DNA of 64,000 bases from Eretmocerus hayati (GCA_029851415.1 CM056744.1:60969172-61033171), one strand, 5' to 3'; positions 35,601 to 47,542 are shown, counted from the first letter of the stretch. The notes: generated by a model from the sequence alone, not told the origin. Program-made: numbers and translations.

Positions 35601-36960
35601 TTATTGGAATCCTTACGGAAGACTGCATGGTGAGGCAGGTAGCACGATCTGGGGTCTGGCAGTGCGGGATGCGGCAGCAGTCCCATGTGGTCCAGTTCCT
35701 CGTACTCGACCATGAACCCGGAGTATGCTTTGTCCAATTCCGGATTCCGACGCCGTTGACGCTCCGATCTCAGCAGACATGCCACTGCTATTTCTCTTGA
35801 ATCTGTAAAGGAAACTCCAGTAAAACTTTTTGCGAAAGGCAATCGCACAACAAAGCGTCCTTCATCAGTACGAGTAACAGTTGACAAGAAGTAATCTTCA
35901 CAGTCTTGTTCTTCTGCCTTCAATAGGCGACTAACTGGCAAATGCTCGACTTCAAAAAATTTGGAAACTTGCTCAGAAAGCGTTTTTTCCGTTGACATAT
36001 GGAACGTTTGAACATATCTAGCTTCCGACGATTCCTTAGTCGTCGCCGTTCCCCCCGTCAAAATCCAGCCCAGCGCTGTATTTTGAGCAGTAGGAGTCTT
36101 AGGCGGACCTTTTCGCAGACCAACTCGAAGAATTTCGCTGTACACCTCCGTACCGAGGAGACAATCAATTTTCGCTGGTCGGAAAAATTCAGGGTCGGCT
36201 AGCGTAATGCCCTCCAAGTGTGACCAATCCTCGCACTGCTGTACTGTAGCACTTGGAAGGAGCGCTGTGAGCTGTGGTAAAACGAGGGCTTCCAAATGCC
36301 ATGAGAAGCTGCGATTGACTCTGGAAAGCAATGTGAGAGATACCTCACTTGACGAGACCACCGTACGTTTATTTCCTATCGTATTCACCCCCAATTTCAA
36401 TTTTCGCGACGGTAAGTTCAACGCTTGGACGACCCGATCAGCCACAAAAGAACAGTCCGATCCAGGATCAATCAGAGCGCGAGCTTCTATTTTCTGCCCG
36501 TGAGGCGCTTGTAAAATAACTCTGGCCGTTGCCAACAATCGCGGCTGTTTAGAAAACGCTGCCAAATTATGCACGAATGTACTATTTACCGATGACAAAT
36601 TGTTATTTGGAGCGTCGCTTTCCGTGGCCGCCTTATCTACTGAATCTGGTTTCTCGTAATGCAATTTTGAATGATGCGCTTTTTGACAGAAACTACAACG
36701 GTACATGGACTCGCATTTGTCAGCAAAGTGACCTGACTTCAAACAATTTATACACAGTTTGTTGGATTTGCAAAATTCAAAACGCTTGAAAACCGACAGT
36801 TTTAAAAATCTGCCACACCGATGAAGTGCATGTCTGCCCTTGCAACAAGCGCAGGGTGACGCATTTGCAACCGAAGACTCGCTTGAAGGATTTCCGACAT
36901 TTGCATTAGCTGACCTATTTGCAAAATTGTTACGAGATCTTGAATTGGAAATTGCATCAG
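32672..36960 (-). CDS. BEL/Pao gag C-terminus and pol polyprotein
   Basis: An uninterrupted frame spans from near 36,960 to the stop at 32,672; numbering here starts at 36,742. Upstream of that are CACC and CINC zinc-knuckle cysteines, and residues 10-29 continue the Cys/His array. The aspartic protease is at ~75-180 with DPGSD at 92-96. RT is at ~365-600 with YMDD at 505-508. The RNase H-like region has GFGDAS at ~677-682. The integrase has an HHCC zinc domain (~983-1021) and a core with Asp1053, Asp1119 and Glu1171. A DUF5641-type tail follows at ~1250-1350 (GDLVLVKDE). All catalytic residues inspected are present and no stop breaks pol, which suggests recent insertion. Gag is incomplete and no start codon is identified. 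Confidence 0.9.
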
Positions 36961-37199
36961 CTATCGATTAAGAATATTTTCAGAGGAGTAGAGGGACGCG
37001 CATGCGCGAAAGATGCAAATCACTGAATCAGAATTTGCTTTGAAAATGATGTTTTGGATTTTTGACCATGTTCCACCACCTAAAGAGATCCAAATACCTG
37101 TTTTCGATGCAAAATAACCTGATAAACACGATGCAATGGTTTTCTAACATAGTTCTTTCCAATTTACATTAGAAAATTGACTTTGAAGTTCTGAAGAAT

Positions 37200-37510
37200 T
37201 TTTCTTAGGGCCTAAATCGAGAGTTGTCGGGATGAAAATTCTCTCTTTATGATTGCCTACATTTCAAGAGTATGTCAAAAAATTTCCAGATCGATTTGTT
37301 GAAATGCGTCAGAATGCGATTTGAAAGAAGAAACATCAATTTTTAGCGTTTTTTAGAGGGTTTCTAGGGTGCCGTAAAGAACAGGGGCGACTTTGGGACC
37401 TATAAATCTTTGCTCCCCCCATAATTTGGTGTTAGAAAGTGGGGGAAAATACTTTCGGGGCCATACCTGACAAGGTCCACTTCACCAAGATGATCATTTT
37501 GAGTCAGAAA
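37200..37510. repeat. Dispersed repeat A, copy 2
   Basis: Matches 23,100-23,420 in the same direction, including TTTTTAGCGTTTTTTAGAGG, a G-rich stretch and GGGGCCATACCTGAC. Non-coding. Confidence 0.6.
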
Positions 37511-38440
37511 ACCATGTTTCTATCCCTATTCCAGCCGCTTATCTCATTTGTGAGCTGGGATGAGTGAAATCCCACTCGCGCTCGCTTGCGTCCAAATAGG
37601 AGAAGAAATGCCCATTCTCAACTCGTAAAATAGAACCGCCTGCTCGCATCCAGCTCGAGGCTCGCCTCCGGGAGTTTTCACACATATTTGGGGTACATTG
37701 GGGACTCATTCCACACAGATCGCTGCACATGAGTTCAGATAGAAGCATATGCGAGCCATACCTTTCAGGTCATTTTGAGCAAAAAGTCAAAAAAGGCTGT
37801 TTCAAATTGGCTGAATAAAATCGGCAATTCAATATCCCACCCAGATCATTGTTTTGATTGGTAGTATTTGTATCGAAAAACATAGTCGCACAGGTTTGGG
37901 ATCGAAGGGAAAAAACAATTCTTATGAAATGAGCTCAAGGTTTGGCATTTTTACGAACTTGCTCAGCTTGTAATGACTGTAAATCCTATAGAAAGTACAG
38001 TAATCGAGTTTTACTAGTAGTCAAATTGTAGGTTTTCTCAAAATCTTCAAAATTACCACTTGTAAAGGTCGATTATCACATGTCTAGTGGGGGCTACATC
38101 ACTCTGAAGCAAGCCCAAAAATCGATATAATGTGCTCTCAGCAATTAGCTCCTAGAAGTTGCTAGGCTCAAGTATCGACCATAGACAATTCTTTCCTTGA
38201 AAGTACTAGTTTTGAGGGAAAAAATGCGCCTAGGAACGTCCAAAAATGTTGTTTCTAGTCGGAGTCATGATTTACTAGAAATAGGCTAGAAAGGGTCCTA
38301 AAAAGGACCTTTCATAGGGCCCAGGGCCGAACAGTTTTCTTGTCGTATATCAATATAGTACTGACGGGAAAAAAATTTTATCGATTTCTTCCAGACCCCC
38401 CTGGTGCAGTCCATGGTCGAAATGCTCCGAATTGGCCCCC
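37490..38440. repeat. Dispersed repeat B, copy 1
   Basis: The segment is the reverse complement of about 56,960-57,970. Shared blocks include CTTATCTCATTTGT, GTCGATTATCACATGTCTAG and TTCATAGGGCCCAGGGCC. The last is near 38,311-38,328, and its counterpart CCCAGGGCCCATGAAAGGTC is near 57,100-57,119. Its right end abuts the + strand LTR. No coding potential; family unknown. Confidence 0.75.
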
Positions 38441-38444
38441 ATAC

Positions 38445-40050
38445 ACATATACCGCTATGCTTGGGACAAGACGGTGGTATTCCACCGTGCTGATGAGTAG
38501 ATATAGATATGCTGAAGACTAGGGGCGGACAGTATAGGTATAGTTGCACATGTATAAGCGCTCCGCGAGGTGAAAGCGCAGATTCGCGGGTTGCGCGATG
38601 CCTCCGCGCGTACGTTGGCTGTGTATGCGCGTAAGAAAGATAGGTAATGCTTCTGGTGGAGGCACCAGGACCGTAGACACTGCTTCTGATGAGCTCGCGG
38701 CAGAATTCTGCGAATATCAGCGATTGCATAGGAAGTGTATAGTGGACTCGACTTGAATATTCGGCGCGCTCGGCCGCCAGTTGGCGCTGCCAGTGTTCCG
38801 GCAAAATCAAACGGACCAATCAGAGAGCTTGACTTCAGTGAAGACGAAGGCGCGGACTTGATGGAGAAGAAGCGGCCACTGTGACACTTGTGCATCAGAC
38901 ATTGTCTCGTGCACACGTATTCTTCTGCTCGTCGCCTTTCCCGCTCCAGTTTGAGCACGTGCCGCGAATCGGGTCACCAGGAGCTCCGGAGTGATCAGGA
39001 CAACTGGATCTTGGATCAGGATCAGGATTTGGAAGCTGCAACTGCAGACTCTAGGGCCTATCTACGAGAATGGCAGGAAATTACGGTGAGTGACTTTGCT
39101 ATTGTGTGGATTCTCTCGTCGCGGATTTTCGGGGAGCCTCGTGCGTCGCGAGGGAGCAACATCGTGCTCCCGACCTGGACGGACTCCCTGAGGGCCTGGT
39201 GCGCTGGTGCGGAGCTCAGACAGTGCGGACAAGGCACCAGCAGCCCGGAGTGACTTCCGCGTCGCGCATCAATTCGTAGCAGTGGATTTGGAGGTGCAGA
39301 GCTGGTGCGCCTCGTGGACAAGGCGTCTCGGGTTAGACGCCCACGTGCTCGGGGATCGCGTCGTGGATAGATCTCTCGGAGGAGACGCGCGTACACCCGG
39401 AGTCCTTAGTGATCGAGATTAATCATAGAGTGGACAAGGAGCACGGGGTAGTCGTGCACCTGTTGCTTGAGCGCGTGCGCCAGGCAGGCGCCGGTTGCTC
39501 CGAATCGTCGGAGCAATAGCCATCTTGCACGGTTGTCGGTGAGCGAGCATCGCGGGGCCGTTGAGCGGCCATTTTTGACAGAATTTTCGGAGCAAATTGG
39601 CGCGCGGGAAATTATCGGAGCAGGAACTGGACAAGCTGTGCTCTTGGAGCACGTGTGAATTTTTCGTGAGTGAAGCGGACAGATAGTTGGCCTTATAGTA
39701 AAGTGCGCATTCAGGGACATTTTTATGAGCAATCATTGATAATTTTAGAGCCACGCGGACTATTGTCGGGTTGATATTCGCTTGTAGATAACTTTAAATA
39801 CCGCGTAGAAGCATCGTCAAAAATATAGAGGCCAATTCATTCTCATAATAAATTCCGAATTATTATCGCGACTTCGGCCCTCCACTTTTTGCAATTTTCC
39901 AGGTAATTTCACACGGTTAGTGACGCCGTGATCCAGAGTTGCTGAGTTTGCAGAAGCCGTATCGCCGTTCGCGCGCGTGGTTCCTGCATTCTAGGTTAAG
40001 AGTCCTGCGTAATAATAAATAAGTTGTGTTGGTAAAAATACCATGTCACA
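38445..40050 (+). repeat. Gypsy-like LTR, + orientation
   Basis: This ~1.6-kb segment is the inverted counterpart of 43,613-45,940. The shared end is ATACCAT(G/A)TCACA at 40,050, and the shared start region is ATACCGCTATGCTT(G/T)GGAC at about 38,448. It is followed by AGGTCTACTTG rather than a primer-binding site, so it behaves as a solo or displaced LTR. Many open frames here are incidental. Confidence 0.75.
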
Positions 40051-40189
40051 AGGTCTACTTGTACGAAGTATCGAATTACTATGGTAACGCGTTTCTGCCA
40101 CGTTCTGACGAAGTATTGGTGAAATTCATCAAGCGTCTAACTCAGCGTTTATTGTGATCAGACTGCAATACAAGAGTTTTTTAATCGTA
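40051..40189. other. Junction between LTR and truncated gag
   Basis: About 140 bp of sequence unlike either neighbour joins the + LTR end to the point where the minus-strand gag frame loses its family pattern. It may be target DNA or the scar of a rearrangement. Confidence 0.5.
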
Positions 40190-42889
40190 TCACGTCAAGT
40201 ATATAGCCACCTCCTCGCCCCTGGCCTGAGTCCGACGCTGCAGCTCGTCCATCAAATCTTGGCGATCTAAGTGGCCGACATACTGATGTCTGAATGCGTC
40301 TTTAAAATCGGGCCAGCTCTCAAACTCATCCTGGTGAGTTCGGAACCAATTGCGAGCATCTTTCGTCAACGCTGCTGGCAATGCAGAAAGCATTTTCGCA
40401 TCGGACACCGGTAACATCCGCCGGCAGTCCTTCAGGTTGCCCAAGAAATCCTCTGGGCCATCCTTCTCACCACCACTGAGACTAATCTTCATATTTTGCA
40501 GAATCTTGATGATTTGGGACGTCCGGTTGGTTACCTGACCACTCCGACTCCAATTCGACTCGTCGTCTGAAGTACCACGATCTGTCTCACTGCTACTACT
40601 CCGAGCGCGATTTCGGTGGCCACCACATCCCGATCTACGTGAATTCCTTGACCCCCGACGCCTGCCTCGGCGCCTCGATCTATCCGAGTCTGAGTCCGAT
40701 CTATCCCCATGACGTGATCCTCGCGGGGGTGAGCTGTCTGATGAGCTATCTTGGCGAGCGTCACGCCATCGGTCAGCTTCTCGGCAACCCCGGTCTCCTG
40801 TCGAACGATGCCGATTCTCGCCATTTTCTGAAGTCCGTTCACGCCCGTGTCGACTCTCGCGAGCTGACTCTCCCTTGCCGTGCCTCTCTCGGGAGTGATC
40901 TTGGCCCCTTCGGGAGCGCAGGGCTTCCTCATGGCCATGGTGTTTACCACCAGAGCGATCTCGACCCCGGCGATTACCGCGGGAAGAGTCTCTCTGTCTA
41001 TGACCCTCGTGATTACGATCTTGCTCCTTCCTGGGGTGTGACGCCTTAGCACGACTGTGTCGGCTCTCGCCCGAGCGATCTCGTCCATGATTTGAATCAA
41101 TAGGGCCGCTACGTGGTTGCTGGCTTTCCACAGGCCGTACCCGCTCCACCCAGGCCTGCACCGGCTCAGCACAACGTTGCTGGCTGGCCTCACGCTGTAC
41201 TCGTGGTCTTTGATCTACACTTAAGTCCGCCCGCGGGGGTTGACACTGCTGAGGGTGTCCCCTATCTTCTGGCACTGGTAACGCACGAGTAACAGGGGGC
41301 CTACCCTTCAACATACGTCCCTGTCGAGGTGGGTCCGCGCGGGCGAAGTGGCCTTGGCCAATCGGTGCTGGAGGGTGGCCTTCACTACCACCGATCTATG
41401 GCAGTCCCGCGTAACTGAGTCGGCCATCACTCGAATCCCCTCGGATTTTCGTTCGATCCCGGCTGTGCGGCCTTCCTCGACCTCTCAGATTTGAATGCAC
41501 CGCCGGTAGATCATCATCATCCGAAATATCATGTCGGCGTCGTTCATTACTCAAGCCACGACATCGACCGCGGCTAGTGCGAGGCTTTGCGCCCCTTCCA
41601 CTGTCATCATTCTGTTCTATTGTGGCCTCGTCCCACCACATGAACTCCCTGCGAAAAACATCCGAAGTGTCCCTCGTCAACTCATTAATGTCTCTGTAGT
41701 CTGCACCCAGACGGCGGGAGCTTGTGCCCAGTGGCTGCTTCCTGGGTACATACAACTCTGGAAGTGGTTCCGGGTCACTCTTGCTCAGGTGACTTCCGGT
41801 GCCTTCACCATAGTCGTCGCTCTCCGAGCTCGAACTCTGACCCGCAAGTCCAACCCCAACGCCACTAGCCTTAGCTGGGCTGGCGTGCCTACGCGTGAGT
41901 ACTAGCTCGACGATCCTGGCCCTGGGTGGCTGGGAACTCCCCAGCCCCGGAGTCAGAAGCAAATCGTCCGCATATACTCTTGGCCGCTGTGGTTGTCCAG
42001 TCCCCGCAGTAGGTGTGTCCGGAATACTCACCCCTGCTAGTACCGCGCTTGGCATCGCTGCCGTTCGGGTCATCAACCGAAAGCCTGTTGGGGGAATAGC
42101 ATAGGCCATGATAACTGGGGCCGGGAACGAGACGTGAGTTACAGCTTGAGAAGAGATGGGGCGTTGAATACTACTTGTCAATCGGAACGTGGCACCGCTC
42201 GTTGTACTAGTCGTTACCACTGTCGTCACTAACGTAGTCAACGATACCGTCGCGACTGTGGATGAAATAACCGAGTCCCGTACTTGTCCACTTGACACCG
42301 GCACGCTCGTGGCTAACGTCGCGGTGACACCCGAAGGTTCCGTTTCCCGAACTGTATTCATGGCCGTCGCACTCGTGGTTACGGTAGGGGTCACGCGAGC
42401 CCCATCACGACGGGTTACTGATGAGCAACGCCAACTCTCCGGATGAGCGAATGGGTCAGCTCCACCAGTCTCGTCCACTCGCGAGTCCCACGGGACGTCT
42501 TCCTCCGGGAAGCAGTCGTGAAGCTCCGATCCAATTGACCGAGATCCTGTTTTTTCCCGAGTCCCGCTGTCGTTCAACCCCTTCGCTTGAAGTCGCGTGG
42601 CAATCTCGGCACCGTCCAATGGCCAAATTGATTTGGACAAGCGTAGGTAACGATCGTCTCGCTCTAAAAGTCGAATGAGATCCTGGTCCCCACACTTGAG
42701 TAGGCCAGGGAGCGGTAGTTTGGGTATTTCTGCTTTCTTGTTACCTTTTTCAGGTGGTCTACTTCTTCTCAATCTACGGAAATTCCCAAATTGGAATGTC
42801 AAGGCCACTTGGTAACGGTAGGAACCGCTTGGCAGTTCCCCGCTACCCTCGCGACAGCTAACACGCACCCTCATTATCAGTAAACCCAA
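40190..42889 (-). pseudogene. Gypsy-like gag, truncated, with one in-frame TAG
   Basis: Two long frames, 42,889-41,396 and 41,314-40,190, are in the same register and separated only by a TAG (41,396-41,398), giving some 900 codons. The N-terminal half is Ser/Thr/Pro-rich. The middle is an Arg/Ser/Asp-rich repeat-like region. The last ~100 residues show a retrotransposon gag fold pattern (FLGNLKDCR, then NWFRTHQDEF and FKDAFRHQYV). The protein would form the particle core. It ends abruptly at 40,190 before the usual zinc knuckle, and no protease, RT or integrase follows. GC content is well above the surroundings. Confidence 0.75.
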
Positions 42890-43592
42890 TCACCTAAATC
42901 CCAATATCGCTCAAAACCAAGAAAGGATTTCCACGGAAGCTAACACTCAGTACACTGAGTCTTGTCCACAAAATTTTCCCCCTCCTAATATTCCACATTC
43001 CAAGAAAATTAACTATCACCCTGCCAGAGTCCCCAAAGTGGATTCAGGAAGGGAGAAATTCCAAAGAATTCCCTTGTCCAGGGAATATAGGTACTTACTT
43101 GGATATTCGATCCACCAGGACCGGGAAATAATAGATATTGGGGATACTATAATCTCAAACTACCACACGCATGCACTGAGAGGATCAATCTGCATACAAT
43201 AGAGGCCACTGGAATTTTTCAAAGTATGGAAAATTGACTAACTGTGCTAAGGACTCACCAAGATGCTATGAAAAATTATTTTACGCAAGCTAGAATTCTT
43301 GCAAAGATGGATTTAGCGTCTCTAACAAGGCATCCTAGGCAGTAGGGCTGCAGAGTGGCTACTAATAATCACAATCAGGGAGGAGTATTCACATTCAATA
43401 CAATCAGGGTATGAGGGAGGGCACTAGTCTACTCTACAACTACGCGAAGAGCCTCGCGCGCGCGCAAATCTTATTCAAAATAGCGAAATTCGAAGCTTAA
43501 CGTATCGAAGAAAATTTGATCTGGCCTCAACTGTCGCAGCACTCCGCGTTCCGTCCACAAAAGATTCAGATTGGATTTTTAGAAGCCGCAGT
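42890..43592 (-). other. Untranslated leader of the Gypsy-like element
   Basis: About 700 bp lie between the primer-binding site and the first gag codon. No frame is supported. It probably carries packaging signals, by analogy with other LTR elements. Confidence 0.5.
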
Positions 43593-43610
43593 GTCCTGTC
43601 ACGGTCGCCA
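43593..43610 (-). promoter_or_regulatory. tRNA primer-binding site
   Basis: The minus strand reads TGGCGACCGTGACAGGAC two bases after the LTR end. It begins with TGG, complementary to a tRNA 3' CCA end, and sits where a Gypsy-type primer-binding site belongs. The sequence resembles those assigned to tRNA-Arg in insect Gypsy elements. This fixes the orientation and the 5' status of the adjoining LTR. Confidence 0.8.
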
Positions 43611-43612
43611 AT

Positions 43613-45940
43613 TGTGATATGGTATTTTCACCAGCACAACTTATTCATTATTACGCAGGACTCTTAACCTAGAACCTAGGATCTACGCGCGTGAACGGCA
43701 ATACGGCTTCCGCACATTCAGCAACTCTGGGTCACGGCGTCACTTACCGTGTGAAATTACCTGAAAAATCGCAAAAAGGGGAGGGACGAAGTCGCAATAA
43801 TAATTCGGAATTCATTATGAAAATAAATTGGCCTCTATGTTCTTTACGTTGCTTCTACGTGGTATTCACAGTTATTTACAAGCGAATATCAACCCGACAA
43901 TAGTCCGCGTGGCTCTAAAATCATCAATAATAAGGAACTTGATTGAAAGAAAATTCGGCTCGCTTTCGATCTGAATCAGATTATTAAGGTGAGTGTAGAC
44001 TATCTACGAAAGTTTCGGCTGAAAATATGCCGTCAACATTTGAGAATTTGCGATTAAAATCGTTGAAAAATCGTAATTATTAGATTCGCGCTCAAACGAT
44101 TTCGATTGGTCAGACAATCGTGACGTCACGATTGCCAGGGTGCTGAACCAATAGGAATCTTTCAGGCTCTAGTCCCATGTTAATTTGCTTCGTCTGCTGC
44201 GGAGGCTCGGACGCGCGTTGTCCGCTTTATTGACCGCACGACGTTCGAGGTTAGACTTAATTTCGGGATCCGCATGATGACGACAAGTCTCTCAAGTCGG
44301 CAATAACTATCACTTCGTGATCTCTGTGATTTTGTTCACTCGGAGAGTGTTATTTATCGGTAGATTTGGTGCGTTGATGATGTTATTCGTTTCGAACGTC
44401 ATTGTAAACATGACACACAGTACAACACATGCTCGCGGGCGCTCGGGTACGCTCGGTCATGTCGTTCGGCATTCTCCGGAGCGTTTGAATCTTTGCAAAT
44501 ATTGAACGATTTACAATAATTTATTACTCGCAGTCCGTCGGGAGGAATGATTACTTTATAAATCGTATCTCGTCTATCTGTTGTAATTAAAATGGAAAAA
44601 CATGCAAGTTCCATATCGCTCATAAAAATGTCTCTGGATATTCCTGCAAATACAATAAATAAACGCACTTCACTCAAAGGCCAACTACTTGTCCGCTTCA
44701 CTCACGAAAAATCTACCTGTGCTCAAAGAGCACAGCTTGACCAGTCCCTGCTCCGATAATCTTCCGCGCGCCAATTTGCTTCGAAAATTCTGTCCAAAAT
44801 GGCCGCTCAACGGCCCCCGCGATGCTCGCTCACCGACAACCGTGCAAGATGGCTATGGCTCCGACGATTTAGAGCAACCGACGCCTGCCTGACACACGCG
44901 CTCAAGCAACAGGTGCACGACTACCCCGTGCTCCTTGTCCACTCTATGATTAATCTCGATCACTAAAGACTCCGGGTGTCCGCGCGTCTCCTCCGGGAAA
45001 TCTGTCCACGACGCGATCCCCGAGCACGTGAGCGTCTAACCCGAGACGCCTTGTCCACGAGCGCGCACAATTTTCACCAAGCTCTGCACCTCCAAATCCA
45101 CTGCTCCGAACTTATGCGCGACGCGGTAGTCACTCCGGGCAGCTGGTGCCTTGTCCGCACTGTCTGAGCTCCGCACCAGCGCACCAGGCCCTCAGGGAGT
45201 CCGTCGAGGTCGGGAGCACGACGTCGCTATCTCGCGACGCACGAGGCTCTCCGAAAATCCGCGACGAGAGAATCCACACAATAGCAAAGTCACTCACCGT
45301 AATTTTCTGCCATCCTCGTAGATAGGCCCTATAGTCTGCAGTCGCAGCTTCCAAATCCAGATCCTGATCCAGGATCCAGTTGTCCTGATCACTCCGGAGC
45401 TCCTGGTGGCCCAATTCGCGGCATGTGCTCAGACTGGAGCGGGCAAGGCGTCGAGCAGAACAATACGTGTGCACGAGACGATGTCTGATCCACAAGTGTC
45501 ACAGTGGCCGCTTCTTCTTCATCAAGTCCGCGCCTTCGTCTTCACTGAAGTCAAGCTCTCTGATTGGTCCGTTTGATTTTACCGGAACACTGGCAGCGCC
45601 AACTGGCGGCCGAGCGCGCCAAATATTCAAGTCGAGTCCACTATACACGTCCTATGCAATCGCTGATATTCTCAGAATCCTGCCGCGAGCTCATCAAATG
45701 CAGTGTCTACGGTCCTGGCACCTCCACCACAAGCATTACCTATCTTTCTTACTCGCATGCACCGCCAACGTACGCGCGGAGGCATCGTGCAACCCGTGAC
45801 TCCGCGCTTTGACCTCGCGGAGCGCTTATACACGTCCGACTATACCTATATTGTCCGCCCCGAGTCTTCAGTATATCTATATCTACACCTCAGCGCGGTG
45901 GTATACCACCGTCTAGTCCAAAGCATAGCGGTATGCATAT
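43613..45940 (-). repeat. Gypsy-like 5' LTR, - orientation, with ~690-bp insertion
   Basis: The minus strand LTR ends at 43,613 with ...TATCACA, directly before the primer-binding site. It is the inverted partner of 38,445-40,050. Relative to that copy, about 43,930-44,615 is extra. The match resumes at GACATTTTTATGAGC-type sequence near 44,630. The insert has weak inverted ends (GGAACTTG/CAAGTTCC). The outer boundary near 45,940 is approximate. Confidence 0.75.
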
Positions 45941-45999
45941 ATACATATAGCATACATAATGCATACTGCTATTAGTATATATTAGTCCACACGCATACA

Positions 46000-46740
46000 A
46001 GTACCCGTCTGTGTGTCGTCTGCGGGTCAAATCTCGACCAGCAGCCGATGTCCGGGTGCTCACCCGTTGCCCCTTCGTCGCCACGGCTGCCCGGGTCTGG
46101 CCCGGATTCACCTGCCCGCAGCGCCGCCGCCTTTTCCGCCAGTCCACCAGTCAGCTGTCTGCTCGTCGTCTCGTGAGCGAGCTCGCCGTCGTATCCGTCC
46201 TCTGGGAGGTCACCCGGGCCCACCCGCGTTCATGCATGGGCCCTCAGTGCCGTGGGGAACCACCCTAGTGCCGTGTGGGTAGTGCGCGGGTGCATAGTGC
46301 ACCAAGTGCACAGCCCTCATGTGCAACAGGTGCTGTGCGGGTATCATAACCCCGAAGCTGTCAGTATGCTCGCTCCTCCGGGCTGCCGTAGATGGGGCAA
46401 TCGCCCGTATGGCCAGCAGCCCGGGGAGAGGGTTCCAGCATCACCACGCATCCGCCGTGCCCCTCAGTCCAGGGCGATCGTTGTCCCGTCCATGTCATCC
46501 TCGTGGGTGAAGCATCAGTGTACGTGTCGTGTGTGTGTGTGGTGTCTCCTGGTGCGTCGTCCGCGAGGCAGGGTAGCTCTCGATGTGACAGCTGGTGGTG
46601 GCCTGTAAGGGCTTCGTGGTCGTAAAGTAGCCCTTTGACCCACCCAGCTGTCAAGAGCCCGCATTCGTCCGCAGCTGGTTCCTGCGGGCTCCTAGACTGC
46701 CGCAGTTACGGCGATCCCAGGTGTAGACAGGGTTGCCTAG
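46000..46740. other. GC-rich stretch of unknown nature
   Basis: Base composition shifts sharply from AT-rich to GC-rich (CCCGGGTCTGGCCCGGATTC and similar). Several overlapping frames on both strands are open only because of this. No protein family was recognised. It may be part of another retroelement's gag or leader, since gag regions nearby are also GC-rich. Confidence 0.35.
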
Positions 46741-47117
46741 GCGTAGGCATGTCCACCCACGCTGCCTATCCTTTCGCTGCTCAATCTCTCCGTCGCCGTC
46801 TTCTTATTCTCGAGCTAGCTTCTCAACAAAAAGAGAAGTATTGCCTATCAATACTTAGTCTTCTTAGTGCTGGCTCGAGAGGGTGGCGAGAGATATTTTC
46901 CACAAAATGGCTGTGACGGGCTACCCGTCACAATCTTCGAACCAACTTCGTCAAAGAACACTTTCCTGCAACTTCAAACATTTGAATGCCTTCAAAATCG
47001 CATGGGATATCTTGCGCCTTGCTCATAAGATTCTCCGCTTCCAAGTGATAACACCGACTCTTGCGTAGGTCTTCAACCTCGCTTGCGAGCTACAACTCAT
47101 GAACTCGAACATATATA

Positions 47118-47200
47118 CTACTCCGCATCCGAGTGATGGCTTTCCGGCCCAAGCCGCAGGCCAGGGCCGGGAATCACTAGGATGCGAAAGATAGATTTTA
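47118..47200. repeat. Short dispersed repeat, copy 1
   Basis: GCATCCGAGTGATGGCTTTC with AAGCCGCAGGCC and AGGATGCGAAA is the inverted relative of about 55,345-55,420. Non-coding; family unknown. Confidence 0.5.
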
Positions 47201-47435
47201 CTCCAATGTCTCGAACTATACTCTTTGATTTACTAGGGGTAAAATTCAGCAAACTGCGACAAGTGTACTTTGAAGAGTAGTGTATCAAAAAAAGTATATG
47301 TGGTACTCCTATGGGGCATGGATAGTCAATCTCAGTAATCAAACGATGGGATACGGTACTCCTCCGGTTGTACGCATGATTAGTGCTTGATCTCTCAACA
47401 AACATTCCCATACGATATCATCTTGATTGTTTCAG

Positions 47436-47542
47436 GGATGCCTCAAATGTCACCAATGGGTCACACAAGACCACCACTTGGACACAACATGAGGGGTCCT
47501 CCCCCAGGAATGATACGAGGTATTCCTCCTCGACCGTATTGA
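47436..47542 (+). CDS. Probable terminal exon of a host gene (Pro/Gly/Met-rich)
   Basis: TTGATTGTTTCAG ends at 47,435 as a strong acceptor. The frame then runs MPQMSPMGH, RPPLGHNMRGPPPGMI and IPPRPY to TGA at 47,540-47,542. AATAAA at about 47,605 would end the message. Pro-Gly-Met tails of this type end many RNA-processing proteins (for example Sm B, U1C or SF3B4-like), but the segment is too short to name. Upstream exons are not identified and may lie beyond the transposons, so the gene would be split by large insertions. An artefact of chance is unlikely given acceptor, composition, stop and signal together. Confidence 0.55.

Larger units (their letters stand above)
31291..36970 (-). mobile_element. 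BEL/Pao LTR retrotransposon lacking its 5' part
   Basis: The order on the minus strand is gag C-terminus with zinc knuckles, pol, ~980 bp of 3' untranslated sequence, polypurine tract and 3' LTR. A stop at about 36,968 and loss of similarity mark where gag is cut off. No primer-binding site or 5' LTR follows up to 38 kb, so the element is truncated or rearranged at its 5' end even though pol is intact. Confidence 0.8.

Noticed and set aside
38298..39760. Several 100-170-codon frames on both strands
   Set aside because: They lie within the LTR, recur as mirror images in the opposed LTR at 43.6-45.9 kb, and have no protein pattern.
40531..41193. 220-codon minus-strand frame
   Set aside because: It overlaps the gag frame out of register in an Arg/Ser-rich low-complexity region; the gag frame carries the recognisable motif.
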